Below, piece by piece: positions 42,852-51,820 of a stretch of DNA of 64,000 bases. Each line of letters begins with the position of its first letter. Within the stretch, counting starts at the first letter, position 1. A program made the translations under genes and the position numbers. The DNA comes from Fimbriimonadaceae bacterium. Lineage in GTDB: Bacteria > Armatimonadota > Fimbriimonadia > Fimbriimonadales > Fimbriimonadaceae. Location: the NCBI GenBank assembly GCA_019638795.1, contig JAHBTB010000009.1, positions 1 to 64,000 of the forward strand, written 5' to 3'. The notes beneath the pieces are model-generated. The model was not told the DNA's origin. It was given only the letters and a program-made list of their open reading frames with translations, and did no database searches.

Positions 42852-43865
42852 ATGACGGCGCGCCCCTTGGTCACAGGTCTTCTTAGTTCGGTCACCCTGT
42901 TCGTCGCCTTGGCGTCGGCAGGATGCGGCTCCGGGCCGGCGCCAAAGGGCAATACCGGCGTGGCGGTCAACGTGGACGGGTCCAACACGGTCTATCCGAT
43001 CATGGAGGCGGCCGCGTCCGCCCATCGGGCGCTCAGCAAGACCCCCGTCACGGTCGGCAAAGCGGGGACTGGCGCCGGGATGAAGAAGTTCATCGCTGGG
43101 GAAATCGACATTGCCGACGCCTCCCGACCGATCAAGAAGGACGAGGACGTCAAGCTGAAATCGATCGGCAAGACCTACATCGAGGTCGCCATCGCCTACG
43201 ACGGACTGTGCATCGTCGTCAGCCCCAAGAACACCTGGCTCAAGTCGATCACGGTCGACCAACTCCATAAGATCTGGGACAAATCGAGCACGGTGAGGAA
43301 GTGGAACGAAGTCGATCCGACTTGGCCCGACGCGGAGATCAAGCTTGTCGGCCCCACCAGCGCCCACGGGACCTACGAGTACTTCAACGAGGTGGTCAAC
43401 AAGAGCGGCAAGAACACCCGCCAGGACTACAGTCAACAGGCCGAATACGACGGAATCGTCGGGGTCGTGGGCCGTGACGAAAACGCCTTGGGCTACATGG
43501 GTTTTTCGTACGCCGAACTCAACGCCGACAAAGTCCGCGTCATCCCAGTGGACGCGGGCAAAGGGCCGGTGACCCCGACCAAGGACTCGATCCTCGAAGG
43601 CTCTTACGCGCCTTTCAGCCGGCCCTTGCTTCTCTACATCGACGCCAAGGCCCTCGACACCAAGGAGTCTCTCCTCGAGTTCGCCCAGTTCGTCCTTGAC
43701 CCCAAAAACGCCGTTCAAGCCGTGACCGACGCCGGTTACGTCCCATTGCCCGACGACCTTTACGAGTTTGCCCTCGACCGGCTGGCCAAGCGGACGGTCG
43801 GCTCGCTGACTCTGGGGGCCGCGCCGGGGACCCCGTACCGCGACCTGGCCGCCAAGAAGGCCTGA
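42852..43865 (+). CDS. pstS: Phosphate-binding protein PstS (lipoprotein)
   Basis: Extracytoplasmic phosphate receptor of the high-affinity Pst ABC system. 337 residues. Lipoprotein signal with lipobox ASAGC, Cys25 lipidated. Seen: VDGSNTVYPIMEAAA near residue 40, VGKAGTGAGMKKFIAGEIDIADASRPI near 70, and SAHGTYEYFNEVV near residue 175; these hold the phosphate-binding Ser, Asp and Gly-rich loops. First gene of pstS-pstC-pstA; no pstB follows. Candidate Pho box upstream. Confidence 0.96.
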   Translation: MTARPLVTGLLSSVTLFVALASAGCGSGPAPKGNTGVAVNVDGSNTVYPIMEAAASAHRALSKTPVTVGKAGTGAGMKKFIAGEIDIADASRPIKKDEDVKLKSIGKTYIEVAIAYDGLCIVVSPKNTWLKSITVDQLHKIWDKSSTVRKWNEVDPTWPDAEIKLVGPTSAHGTYEYFNEVVNKSGKNTRQDYSQQAEYDGIVGVVGRDENALGYMGFSYAELNADKVRVIPVDAGKGPVTPTKDSILEGSYAPFSRPLLLYIDAKALDTKESLLEFAQFVLDPKNAVQAVTDAGYVPLPDDLYEFALDRLAKRTVGSLTLGAAPGTPYRDLAAKKA

Positions 43866-43869
43866 CTTT

Positions 43870-44817
43870 ATGGGAGGTGCCAGCGAACCCACCTTGGGCC
43901 CGGCCCGCCCACCCGCGTTTGCCGCCAAACGATGGGACACCCGGAGGCTGTCCGAAGGCGTCGCCCGCGGGGCGTGCTTCTTGTGCGCGCTGGCCTGCGT
44001 CCTCTCCACGGTCGGCATCGTCTTTGTCCTCGCTCGCGAAGCGTTTGTGTTCTTCCAGGCCCACAGCCCGGTTAGCTTTTTGACCGGCACGACGTGGACC
44101 CCCGCCGCTGAGCCCGCCCAATACGGCGTCCTCCCCCTGGTTTGCGGGACGCTCCTCGTCACAGCGGTCTCCGCCCTTGTCTCCGTTCCCCTCGGCCTGC
44201 TCGTCGGCGTCTACCTGGCCGAGTACGCCCCGTTCAATGTGCGGCGTGTCCTCAAGCCCGCCCTAGAGTTGCTCGCGGGCATCCCGTCGGTCGTCTTCGG
44301 CTACCTGGGGCTCAATTTGGTGACCCCCGTCCTCCAGACCGTCTTTCCCGAGATCAGTTCGACCAACGCCCTCTCGGGCGGCATCGTCGTCGGGATCATG
44401 GCCCTCCCCCTGGTCGCGTCCCTGTGCCAAGACGCCGTCGCCGCCGTGCCGAAAGCGATGCGTGAGGCGGCTTACGGCCTGGGCTCCACCAAGGCCGAGG
44501 TGACGGCCAAGATCGTCATCCCTTCCGCCTTGAGCGGCATCGTCGCGGCGTTCATCCTCGCGGTCTCGCGGGCGATCGGCGAGACGATGGCGGTGACCAT
44601 CGCGGCCGGGGCGACTCCCAAGCTGACCCTGAACCCCGCCGAGGAGATCCAGACGATGACCGCATACATTGTCAACGTGAGCAAAGGCGACGCGTCCCGG
44701 GGGTCGCCGGAGTACCAGACGATCTTTGCCGTCGGCATCACCCTCTTCATCATGACCCTCGTGATGAACCTCGTCGCCCAAAAGCTGGTCCGCCGGTTCC
44801 GCAGGGGGTACGCGTGA
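43870..44817 (+). CDS. pstC: Phosphate ABC transporter permease PstC
   Basis: Inner-membrane subunit of the Pst system. 315 residues with six helices and an unusual 30-residue polar N-terminus. Seen: LELLAGIPSVVFGYLGLN near residue 135, and the ABC-permease EAA loop MREAAYGLGSTKAEVTAKIV near residue 198; C-terminal SRAIGETMAVTIAAG. Begins 4 bases after pstS and overlaps pstA by 4. Confidence 0.95.
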   Translation: MGGASEPTLGPARPPAFAAKRWDTRRLSEGVARGACFLCALACVLSTVGIVFVLAREAFVFFQAHSPVSFLTGTTWTPAAEPAQYGVLPLVCGTLLVTAVSALVSVPLGLLVGVYLAEYAPFNVRRVLKPALELLAGIPSVVFGYLGLNLVTPVLQTVFPEISSTNALSGGIVVGIMALPLVASLCQDAVAAVPKAMREAAYGLGSTKAEVTAKIVIPSALSGIVAAFILAVSRAIGETMAVTIAAGATPKLTLNPAEEIQTMTAYIVNVSKGDASRGSPEYQTIFAVGITLFIMTLVMNLVAQKLVRRFRRGYA

Positions 44818-45695
44818 GGCAACTGACCGCCGACCAGTCGGCCGCCGTTCTCAGGCGCCGCCGGCGGGCGGACAAGTTGTTCGGGAGCCTCTGCCTCCTG
44901 GCGGCGGCGTTCGCCGTCGCCGTCCTAGTCGTCATCATCGGCAAACTCCTCGTCGACGGGGCCGCCCGTCTCCGACCCGACTTCCTCACGACCTTCCCGG
45001 CCCCGCGCCCGGAAAAGGCCGGCATCCTGTCCCCGATCGTAGGGAGCCTCTGGGTGATGGGCCTGACGCTGCTCTTCACCGTCCCCGTCGGGATCGCGGC
45101 GGCGGTCTATTTGGAAGAGTTCACCAGCCGTAAGACTCGCCTCACCGAGTTCATCCAGATCAACATCGCCAACCTTGCCGGTGTCCCGTCGATCGTCTTC
45201 GGCATGCTGGGCCTCGGGGTCTTTGTCGCCGTCATGGGCCTCGACTTCAACATCCTCGCCGGCTCGTTGACGATGTCGATCCTCGTCCTCCCTATGGTCA
45301 TCATCGTTTCCCAGGAAGCGATCAAGGCGGTGCCGCGCTCCTATCGGGAGGCCTCCCTAGCCCTTGGGTGCACCAAGTGGCAGACCATCGTCCGCGTCGT
45401 CCTCCCGAACGCTATGGGAGGCATCCTGACCGGCATCATCCTCGCCGCCAGCCGGGCTATCGGCGAGACCGCCCCGCTCATCGTGGTGGGTGCGGTCGGC
45501 TACGTCACATTCTTGCCCCAGGACGTCACGTCGCGCTACACGGTGTTACCGCTCCAGATCTTTGACTGGATCACGCGGCCGGCCCCCGGGTTCAAGCCCC
45601 TCGTCGCCGCCGCGATCATCGTGCTGGTCGCCTCGCTGGTGCTCCTCAACTCCGTGGCGATCATCATCCGGGCCCGAAGCCAGCCCAAAGCGTAA
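44814..45695 (+). CDS. pstA: Phosphate ABC transporter permease PstA
   Basis: Second permease of the Pst system, 293 residues, six helices. Seen: NLAGVPSVFGMLGLGVF-type block near residue 120 (spelled NLAGVPSIVFGMLGLG), EAA loop YREASLALGCTKWQTI near residue 178 and ASRAIGETAPLIVVGA near residue 210. GTG start overlapping the pstC stop. The next gene is a methyltransferase, so pstB and phoU must lie elsewhere. Confidence 0.95.
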   Translation: MRQLTADQSAAVLRRRRRADKLFGSLCLLAAAFAVAVLVVIIGKLLVDGAARLRPDFLTTFPAPRPEKAGILSPIVGSLWVMGLTLLFTVPVGIAAAVYLEEFTSRKTRLTEFIQINIANLAGVPSIVFGMLGLGVFVAVMGLDFNILAGSLTMSILVLPMVIIVSQEAIKAVPRSYREASLALGCTKWQTIVRVVLPNAMGGILTGIILAASRAIGETAPLIVVGAVGYVTFLPQDVTSRYTVLPLQIFDWITRPAPGFKPLVAAAIIVLVASLVLLNSVAIIIRARSQPKA

Positions 45696-45698
45696 GAT
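45693..45698 (+). promoter_or_regulatory. -10 box, leaderless methyltransferase gene
   Basis: TAAGAT, overlapping the pstA stop and 8 bases before the ATG at 45707. Confidence 0.6.
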
Positions 45699-45706
45699 AG
45701 CGGTCG

Positions 45707-46441
45707 ATGGCATCGTTCGGGCCGATAGCGCCCCACTACGACGTCTTGATGGCCAACGTCCCCTACGACATGTGGGCGGGCTATTACCGCCTGTTGCTCG
45801 CCACCATCGAACACCAGCCCGACCGTCTCCTCGACGTTTGTTGCGGCACGGGCAACGTCGCCGAACTGATGGTCGAAGCGGGCTACGAGGTCGTCGGGTT
45901 TGACATCGCCCCAGGGATGGTCGATGCGGCCCGTCGCAAGGCCGCGGAGAAGGGGCTCGACATCGGCTATCACGTGGCCGACGCGCGCACCGTCGACCTA
46001 GGCCAGACGTTCGACGGGGCCTTTTCTTTCTTTGACAGCCTGAACTACGTCGCCGACCTCGACGGCTTTCGCGCCGCGGTCGACCGCGTCGCCAAACACC
46101 TTGAGCCGGGCGGGTCCTTCATCTTCGACCTGAACACCTCCTACGCCTTCGAGGAGGCGATGTTCGACCAAGTGGAGCTCAGGCGCAACGCAAAGATCCG
46201 CTACCAATGGAAGGGTGACTACGACCCTTCGACCCGGGTCATCCACGTGGACATGACCTTTTGGCGCGACGGCGAAGAGATCCACGAGACGCACGTGCAG
46301 CGGGCCCACAGTGACGAAGAGGTCCGTCAAGCTCTCGCTGACGCGGGGTTCACCCAGGTCCGCGCCTTCGAGAGCTACACTCTGGACCCGCCGCGCAAGC
46401 GCAGCGACCGGGTCCACTACGCGGCCCTCCTGCCCGGATAG
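45707..46441 (+). CDS. Class I SAM-dependent methyltransferase
   Basis: A 244-residue cytoplasmic methyltransferase. Seen: motif I LLDVCCGTGNVAELMVEAG near residue 44, motif II VVGFDIAPGMVDAARRKA and the acidic post-II region YHVADARTVDLG; then FDGAFSFFDSLNYV. The substrate-binding C-terminus contains a beta stretch (VIHVDMTFWRDGEEIHETHVQ) typical of small-molecule enzymes. Substrate unknown. Leaderless promoter and separate start show it is not part of pst. Confidence 0.9.
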   Translation: MASFGPIAPHYDVLMANVPYDMWAGYYRLLLATIEHQPDRLLDVCCGTGNVAELMVEAGYEVVGFDIAPGMVDAARRKAAEKGLDIGYHVADARTVDLGQTFDGAFSFFDSLNYVADLDGFRAAVDRVAKHLEPGGSFIFDLNTSYAFEEAMFDQVELRRNAKIRYQWKGDYDPSTRVIHVDMTFWRDGEEIHETHVQRAHSDEEVRQALADAGFTQVRAFESYTLDPPRKRSDRVHYAALLPG

Positions 46442-46444
46442 ACT
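46439..46444 (+). promoter_or_regulatory. -10 box, leaderless gene 46451-48646
   Basis: TAGACT, 6 bases before the ATG at 46451; its first two bases fall in the stop codon of the gene upstream. Confidence 0.63.
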
Positions 46445-46450
46445 GCGGGC

Positions 46451-48646
46451 ATGTTCGTCCCGCTGCTCGCGTTGGCCTCGCCGGTCATGCCTCACCGCGT
46501 CGCCCCGGCCGTCGTGACGACCACTTTGTCGCAGGACACCACCATCGACCGCTCCAAGGCCGACGTGGACTTTGGCCGGGACACCGTCCTTCGGGGCGGA
46601 CCGGGATTGGCCGTCCTGCTACGGTTTCCTCAGATCGACACTCCGGCGGGCAAGTCTCGGCGTGTGACCAGCGCCAAACTCGTCTTGACCCCGGTCTCCA
46701 AGGACGACCCCCGACTGGAGTCCGTCGGGCGGCTCACCCGGGACTGGGACGAGGGGCCGGACGACGGGGCGGACACCGCAAAGAAGCCGACGGCGACTCC
46801 GGCGTTCGCCGCCACCTGGAACAGCGCGTGGCACGGATTTGAAAAGTGGACGACGCCCGGCGCGGCCGACGACGCCGTCGCCGTCTCCGCCAAGGGGGCC
46901 TTGGCCGGGGAAGAGTACGTCATCGACGGGTTGGCCGAGGCCGTCCAATGGCAACTTGACCATCCGGGCCAGAACTATGGGTTCCGGCTCACCTTCTCCG
47001 GAAGCACCGCCTTCCTCAGCCACGACTTCTATGAGGGCAAGCCTAAGCTTGTCGTCGAGTTCGGCGAACCAGGCGCGGACGGGCCAGACCTGGCCGTGCT
47101 GGCGGTGGAACCCGCGGGCGACGGATGGTCGGCGACCGTCGCCAACCTAGGCGCTGCCCCGGCCCCCGCAGGCAAGGTGGCCTGGCGTCTCGGGACCGAA
47201 TCGGGCACCAGCGACCGGGCCGCGTTGTCACCCGGCGAGACGGCGACCGTCGCTCTGGCGGCCCACCCCAAGGCCTTTGCCGCCGACCCCCGCCTGAACC
47301 GGATGACGGTCAGCGCCGACTGCCCCGGCGACACCGACCTCGGTAACAACGAGACGGTCGTTTGGACCGACGGCGAGCCGATCGTCTGCACCGGGGGCGG
47401 GCCCCAAGAGTTGGCGACCGCCCAGTCGTTGGTCTTGGCGATGAACTCGTACCTCTTGCCGATGAGCCGGTACAGCTTTGCCAAGGATGGTGGGCGCGTC
47501 CGTTTCCGCGTCTCGACCCGGCCGGTCGCCGACGCCGCTCAGGTCACCCTGTCGGCCACGACGAACATCCGCACGCTGTGGCGGGCTTTCTTGGAGACGC
47601 GGTACGGCCCCGTCTTTGGCAAGTCTGGCCCTGAGGCGAGGCCACAGGTCGCCCGCGACTACCGGGACGACACCCACTGGCTGAGCCTGCTCCCCTTGCC
47701 GCCCCTTGGGTTCCCCGAGGCCGTCGAGAACCCCGTCGCCCTCCAGGCGTCGCTTGGATTCAGCGCCCCCGAGGTCTACCTTGCCAACGCCAGCATGGGG
47801 AAGACGCGGGAACAGTGCCTGCCTTTGCTCCAACAGGTGCCCACCGTCTTGCTCATCAAGTTGCGCGACTACCAGGGTCAACCCTTGGCGGGATGCGACG
47901 TGGACTACGTTCCGGCCAAAGACGGGGTGCCGGACGATGCCGCCGCCCTTCACCTCAAGACCGACGCCAACGGCATTGTCCGGGTGTCAGGCCGTGACGA
48001 CGGCGCCGGCAAGAAGAACTGCTTCGGCCACGTCGCCGCGGACGGCAGCAACCTCTTTGTCCAAGTCCGTACAAAGCGGGGCAAGACGGTTGAGTCGGTC
48101 TGGTTGCCCGTGTGGACGCTATGGCAGGAGGTCGCGCGAGGCAACAAGTCGGTCGGGACGGTCGAGTTCCGGGTGAACCAGAGCAGCGGAGAGATCGCCA
48201 CCGACCAAGACCTTGCCATCAACAAGATCGTCAGCGACGGGGCAGGCAGTCCCCCGGCCCAACTGGTCGCATTGGTCGACGGCAAGCCGGACACAGCGTT
48301 CGAGATCGACACCACGTCCAAGCCAGGCTGGATCGAGATCGACCTGGGCCGCGACCGACCGATCGGCGAGGTCCGGCTGGCCTTTGCCAAGGGGAGTCCG
48401 CCCTGGCAGGCCTTCGACATCGCGGTCTACGGCACGGCACAACCCGTCGCGTCGGCCCGCACCTGGCTCCGCGAGACCGACTTGGCCGCCCACAAAGCCC
48501 GAGTCGCAAACGACGCCGACGGGGCGACCACCCTGACTTACCGTGCCCAGGCGGTGGTGGGCCGATACCTCCGGATCATCCCCCGCACGCCGACCAAGAC
48601 AAGTCTGACGGGCGTCGCCGTGTTCCCGGCCATTCTTGGCAACTAA
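46451..48646 (+). CDS. Large secreted protein: DNRLRE-, CARDB- and discoidin-like domains
   Basis: A 731-residue exported protein. N-terminal hydrophobic signal (MFVPLLALASPVMPHR). Domains in order: DNRLRE/disaggregatase-like (about 20-210: TTTLSQDTTIDRSKADVDFG, GRLTRDWDEG), CARDB-like beta domain (about 212-310: PDLAVLAVEPAGDGWSATVA), a middle region of about 250 residues that is conserved-looking but not assigned, containing ARDYRDDTHWLSL, and an F5/8 type C (discoidin) domain at the end (about 595-730: IVSDGAGSPPAQLVALVDG, IEIDLGRDRPIGEVRLAF). Such mosaics bind or process carbohydrates at the cell surface. No catalytic motif seen. Confidence 0.8.
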   Translation: MFVPLLALASPVMPHRVAPAVVTTTLSQDTTIDRSKADVDFGRDTVLRGGPGLAVLLRFPQIDTPAGKSRRVTSAKLVLTPVSKDDPRLESVGRLTRDWDEGPDDGADTAKKPTATPAFAATWNSAWHGFEKWTTPGAADDAVAVSAKGALAGEEYVIDGLAEAVQWQLDHPGQNYGFRLTFSGSTAFLSHDFYEGKPKLVVEFGEPGADGPDLAVLAVEPAGDGWSATVANLGAAPAPAGKVAWRLGTESGTSDRAALSPGETATVALAAHPKAFAADPRLNRMTVSADCPGDTDLGNNETVVWTDGEPIVCTGGGPQELATAQSLVLAMNSYLLPMSRYSFAKDGGRVRFRVSTRPVADAAQVTLSATTNIRTLWRAFLETRYGPVFGKSGPEARPQVARDYRDDTHWLSLLPLPPLGFPEAVENPVALQASLGFSAPEVYLANASMGKTREQCLPLLQQVPTVLLIKLRDYQGQPLAGCDVDYVPAKDGVPDDAAALHLKTDANGIVRVSGRDDGAGKKNCFGHVAADGSNLFVQVRTKRGKTVESVWLPVWTLWQEVARGNKSVGTVEFRVNQSSGEIATDQDLAINKIVSDGAGSPPAQLVALVDGKPDTAFEIDTTSKPGWIEIDLGRDRPIGEVRLAFAKGSPPWQAFDIAVYGTAQPVASARTWLRETDLAAHKARVANDADGATTLTYRAQAVVGRYLRIIPRTPTKTSLTGVAVFPAILGN

Positions 48647-48656
48647 GGGGTTCCGC

Positions 48657-49625
48657 CTACAAGAGGACGACTTCGCCCTGGCTTGTGGCGCTTCGGTAGG
48701 CGGCCATGGCCACGCGGCTGGCCTGGAGGCCGTCGAACAATGTGACCGACGGGCTCCGTCCCTCGATGACCGCATTGAGGAACTCATCGACCATCATCTG
48801 GTCCAGGTTTGCCCCGACGCCATACTGCCGGTGGGCCTGGGTGTAAACGTCGTACCCCTGGGTGAAGAGGTCAGTCTCGACCACTCCTTTCTCGCCGACC
48901 ACCGTGAGCTTGACGTTGCCCCACGTCTTGTAACCCATCGGTTTGCTCCAGCTGCTGTCGATGGTGGCGAAAACCCCACTGGGAAAGCCGACGCTCACCA
49001 TCGCGGTGTCTTCCCAGTCCTGACCGTAGACGTTGTTGCCCGTAAAGGCCTGCACGGTTTCCGGCTCCTCGCCGAGCAGGCGCCGCAGCAGGTCGGTGAC
49101 ATGGACGGTGTGGTCGACCATCGCCCCGCCTCCTGACTTGTCCTTCTCGATAAACCACCCGAAGGGGCACGTGCCTTGGTTCGTGGCGTTGACCGCGAGA
49201 ATCCGACCGACCACGCCGTCCTTCACCTTTTGGTGGAGAAGCTGGAAGGCCGGGGAGAAGGGGCACGGGAACGCGGTCATGAACACCTTGCCCAGTGTGG
49301 CGGCCTTCTCAATTCTCACCGCATGGTCAGGAACGGGCGCGACGGGCTTCTCGCACAGGATGTGCAGCCCATGGCGCGACGCCACCTCGATTTGGTCGGC
49401 GTGCTTCATGTTCTCGCTACACACGACGACGGCGTCCACTTGGCCACAGAGCTCGTCGATGTCGCCGAAGAACGCGAGTCCCCGTCCGTCGGCGAAGCTC
49501 TGCCCCCGCGCCGGCTCGTCGTCCCAGAGCCCGACGACCTCGGCCTGGGCACTGGCCTGGCAACAAGCGACGAAACTTGGGGCGTGGACGTGGGCCGAGC
49601 TCAGCACACCGACGCGGACGGGCAT
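48657..49625 (-). CDS. Gfo/Idh/MocA-family oxidoreductase (cytoplasmic)
   Basis: NAD(P)-dependent oxidoreductase, 322 residues, without signal peptide. Seen: start VRVGVLSSAHVHA, which is a divergent Rossmann loop lacking the classic GxGxxG, then LHILCEKPVAPVPDHAVR near residue 88 with the family EKP, and DHTVHVTDLLRRLLGEEP near residue 170. The CATACT hexamer 5 bases before the ATG is a weak promoter candidate. Likely acts on a sugar or inositol derivative; distinct from the Tat-type homologue at 6454. Confidence 0.88.
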   Translation of the reverse strand: MPVRVGVLSSAHVHAPSFVACCQASAQAEVVGLWDDEPARGQSFADGRGLAFFGDIDELCGQVDAVVVCSENMKHADQIEVASRHGLHILCEKPVAPVPDHAVRIEKAATLGKVFMTAFPCPFSPAFQLLHQKVKDGVVGRILAVNATNQGTCPFGWFIEKDKSGGGAMVDHTVHVTDLLRRLLGEEPETVQAFTGNNVYGQDWEDTAMVSVGFPSGVFATIDSSWSKPMGYKTWGNVKLTVVGEKGVVETDLFTQGYDVYTQAHRQYGVGANLDQMMVDEFLNAVIEGRSPSVTLFDGLQASRVAMAAYRSATSQGEVVLL

Positions 49626-49638
49626 GCCTCAGTATGGC

Positions 49639-50049
49639 TTAGCGTCTCGGCGGCAAGACCGCCACCGTCCGGCCTGCCTCGCGGAACAGGAACTTAAGCC
49701 GCCAGGCACGGTCCGGGGCGACCATCCCTTCGGCGCGATCCGGCCACTCGACCAAGACGACATGGTCGTCGAGCAAATCTTCGATCCCGACCCCGTGCCA
49801 GGTGGTGAGCCGGTACAGGTCGATGTGCGCCACCGGAGGCTCCGTCCCGTAGACCGACACGATGTTGAAAGACGGAGACCTCACGGGCCCGGTGAAGCCC
49901 AGCTCAGCCAAGTACCCGCGGACAAAGGTCGTTTTACCGACCCCGAGCGGGCCCTCCAAGAGCACCACGTCGCCGGGGGCCCAAATGTCGGCAAACGACG
50001 CCCCGCAAGCGCGGGTCGCCGCTTCGTCAGCAAGGTCGTGCCTGTCCAC
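49639..50049 (-). CDS. tsaE: tRNA t6A-synthesis ATPase TsaE
   Basis: ATPase partner in N6-threonylcarbamoyl-adenosine synthesis on tRNAs that read ANN codons. 136 residues from the GTG at 50049, the usual size. Seen: Walker A LEGPLGVGKTTFVRG near residue 35, SPSFNIVSVYG near residue 59, the HIDLYRL segment and LVEWPDRAEG near residue 100 with the Walker B-type acid. Longer frames upstream are not conserved. The stop lies 13 bases from the Gfo/Idh/MocA start, so the two may share a transcript. Confidence 0.92.
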   Translation of the reverse strand: MDRHDLADEAATRACGASFADIWAPGDVVLLEGPLGVGKTTFVRGYLAELGFTGPVRSPSFNIVSVYGTEPPVAHIDLYRLTTWHGVGIEDLLDDHVVLVEWPDRAEGMVAPDRAWRLKFLFREAGRTVAVLPPRR

Positions 50050-50202
50050 TCCGTCCCATGGTGACAGGCCCAGACGCGACGACTGCCCGGGACGGGTGCC
50101 CGGGCGGTCTCTTCGCAGGATAAAAGTCCTTCTGGTTGTCTCCGGAGGGCGGTGAGGGTAGCCCCCCACCGTCTTCGGACGGCGCTCGCCGGCGCCTCAC
50201 CC

Positions 50203-51636
50203 TTAGCCTCGCAGCAGGGAGAGGACGGACTGGGGCGCCTGGTTGGCCTGGGCCAAGACGGCCAGACCGCTCTGCTGCAGGATCTGGAGCTTGGTGTAGT
50301 TGGTCATCTCCTCGGCGATGTCGGTGTCGCGGACGGCCGACTCGGTCGCGCTGAGGTTCTCCTTGGCGATACCCAACGAGCGGACGTTGGACTCGAGGAT
50401 GTTGCGCTGGAAGCTGCCGATCTCGCCCCGCTTGTCGCTGAGGTTGCTGATCGCCGCGTCGATCGCCATGATCGCCGCCGTCGCCCCGGTCTGGCTCGTC
50501 AAGTCAAGGTTGTTGAACCCCAATGTCGACGCGGAGAAGTTGCCGATCGAGAGGACGGACGTCTGGTTGGCGTTGCCGCCAGTCTGGAACTGGGCCGAGC
50601 CGACGTTCACGAAGCCAGCCGAGGCGTAGTTGCCCGAAGCCGTCTCGGTGAGGACGATCCGGTTGCCTTCCGTGTCCGTCACGGTGAGGCCGTCATTGCC
50701 CGCCTTACCGCCGTTGAACGTCACGGTCTGGCCACCGATGGTGACGTCGGCGACCGCGTCGACCGCGGCACTGGCCGATGAACCGGCCGCGCTGAGAAGG
50801 ACTCCGCTGTCAGCCAGCGTGAAGTCGCCCTTCTTGCCGTAAGTCGTAGAGTTCAAGACGATGCTGCCGTTGCCAGCAGAGTAGTTGGACTGGGCCACGA
50901 CACCGGTAGACCCGCTTGCCGCGTTCACCTTGTCGATGACCTGACCCCAAGTGTCCGTCGCCGCGACGGTGAACTGGAAGCCGTTGATCGAGAAGTTGCC
51001 GGCCGCTGCCGCACCCACGGCGGTGCCTAGGTAGGCCGCCTCGCTGGCCGCCGCGACCGTCCGGGTGCCCGACACCGAGCCTTTTGTAGCCGCCGTCGTG
51101 ACATTGACACCGATGGTGCCGGTCGTCGTCAGCGACGTCCCGTCGAAGGTGCCGCTCAACGTGATGCTCTTGAGAGCCGCCGCGTCGATGACGGAGCCGT
51201 TGACGCCTGAGCTTCCGTCGAGGAGCTTCTTGGTGCCGAACTGCGTCTGCGAGGCAATGCGGTTGATCGACTCCGCGATCAGGTTCATCTGGGTCTGGTT
51301 CGCCTGCAACTGGTCGGAGCTGAGGACGGCGGTGTTGGCGCTCTGCACCGCCAAGGACCGTGCGTCGCGGAGGAGGTTGGAGATCTCGTCGAGGGCGCCC
51401 TCGGCGGTCTTCGTGTAGTTGATCGCGTCCTGGTTGTTGCGGATCGCCGCGTCGACACCGCTGATCTGGGCGCGGAAGTTCTCGCTGAAGATGAGGCCAG
51501 ACGGATCGTCGGCGGCCGAATTGATCTTCAGACCGGTGGAGAGGCGGTTGACCGACTTGGCGAAAGACTGGCCGGTCATGCCGAGGTTGCGAAGGGCGTT
51601 GATCGCCGTGACGTTAGTGTTGATGCGAAAAGACAT
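50203..51636 (-). CDS. fliC: Flagellin
   Basis: Filament protein of the flagellum, 477 residues, secreted by the flagellar type III system. N-terminal D0/D1 helices (MSFRINTNVTAINALRNLGM; SVNRLSTGLKINSAADDPSG) and C-terminal D1/D0 helices (AISNLSDKRGEIGSFQRN; RDTDIAEEMTNYTKLQILQQ; QAPQSVLSLLRG) are conserved. The middle 130-400 is Ala/Thr/Gly-rich and variable and includes a FlaH/flagellin-IN-like NGFQFTVAATDTWGQVIDKV. The ATG at 51636 follows GGAAGAGAAAC. Leader of about 100 bases, with an inverted repeat at 51739-51754. No other flagellar gene is in the window. Confidence 0.96.
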   Translation of the reverse strand: MSFRINTNVTAINALRNLGMTGQSFAKSVNRLSTGLKINSAADDPSGLIFSENFRAQISGVDAAIRNNQDAINYTKTAEGALDEISNLLRDARSLAVQSANTAVLSSDQLQANQTQMNLIAESINRIASQTQFGTKKLLDGSSGVNGSVIDAAALKSITLSGTFDGTSLTTTGTIGVNVTTAATKGSVSGTRTVAAASEAAYLGTAVGAAAAGNFSINGFQFTVAATDTWGQVIDKVNAASGSTGVVAQSNYSAGNGSIVLNSTTYGKKGDFTLADSGVLLSAAGSSASAAVDAVADVTIGGQTVTFNGGKAGNDGLTVTDTEGNRIVLTETASGNYASAGFVNVGSAQFQTGGNANQTSVLSIGNFSASTLGFNNLDLTSQTGATAAIMAIDAAISNLSDKRGEIGSFQRNILESNVRSLGIAKENLSATESAVRDTDIAEEMTNYTKLQILQQSGLAVLAQANQAPQSVLSLLRG

Positions 51637-51738
51637 GTTTCTCTTCCTTGATGCCGGACCTCGCTCCCCGTCCTTGGGGATCCCGTGCTCGTTTCCGGCC
51701 TGACACGTGTCTTGTTCCCTGTCACAATTGCTGGGCAC

Positions 51739-51754
51739 CTAGTAAAATTACTAG
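51739..51754. promoter_or_regulatory. AT-rich inverted repeat upstream of flagellin
   Basis: CTAGTAA (51739-51745), AA, TTACTAG (51748-51754), about 103 bases before the flagellin ATG and 66 before the divergent permease start. It may be an operator or may contain the -10 region (TAATTT or TACTAG) of the flagellin promoter. A second palindrome, GACACGTGTC, lies in the leader at 51702-51711. Confidence 0.45.
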
Positions 51755-51808
51755 TATTCAGTGTTTTTGCCGGGTTTTTTGAAGTCCGGTGAAAACACCT
51801 GGGACGGC

Positions 51809-51814
51809 TACAAT
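51809..51814 (+). promoter_or_regulatory. -10 box, leaderless permease gene
   Basis: TACAAT, 6 bases before the ATG at 51821. Confidence 0.63.
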
Positions 51815-51820
51815 GTGGCC

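Noticed and set aside
50050-50202. Several short GC-rich inverted repeats after the flagellin gene
   Set aside because: They can pair in alternative ways and have no T-run, so I could not define a terminator.
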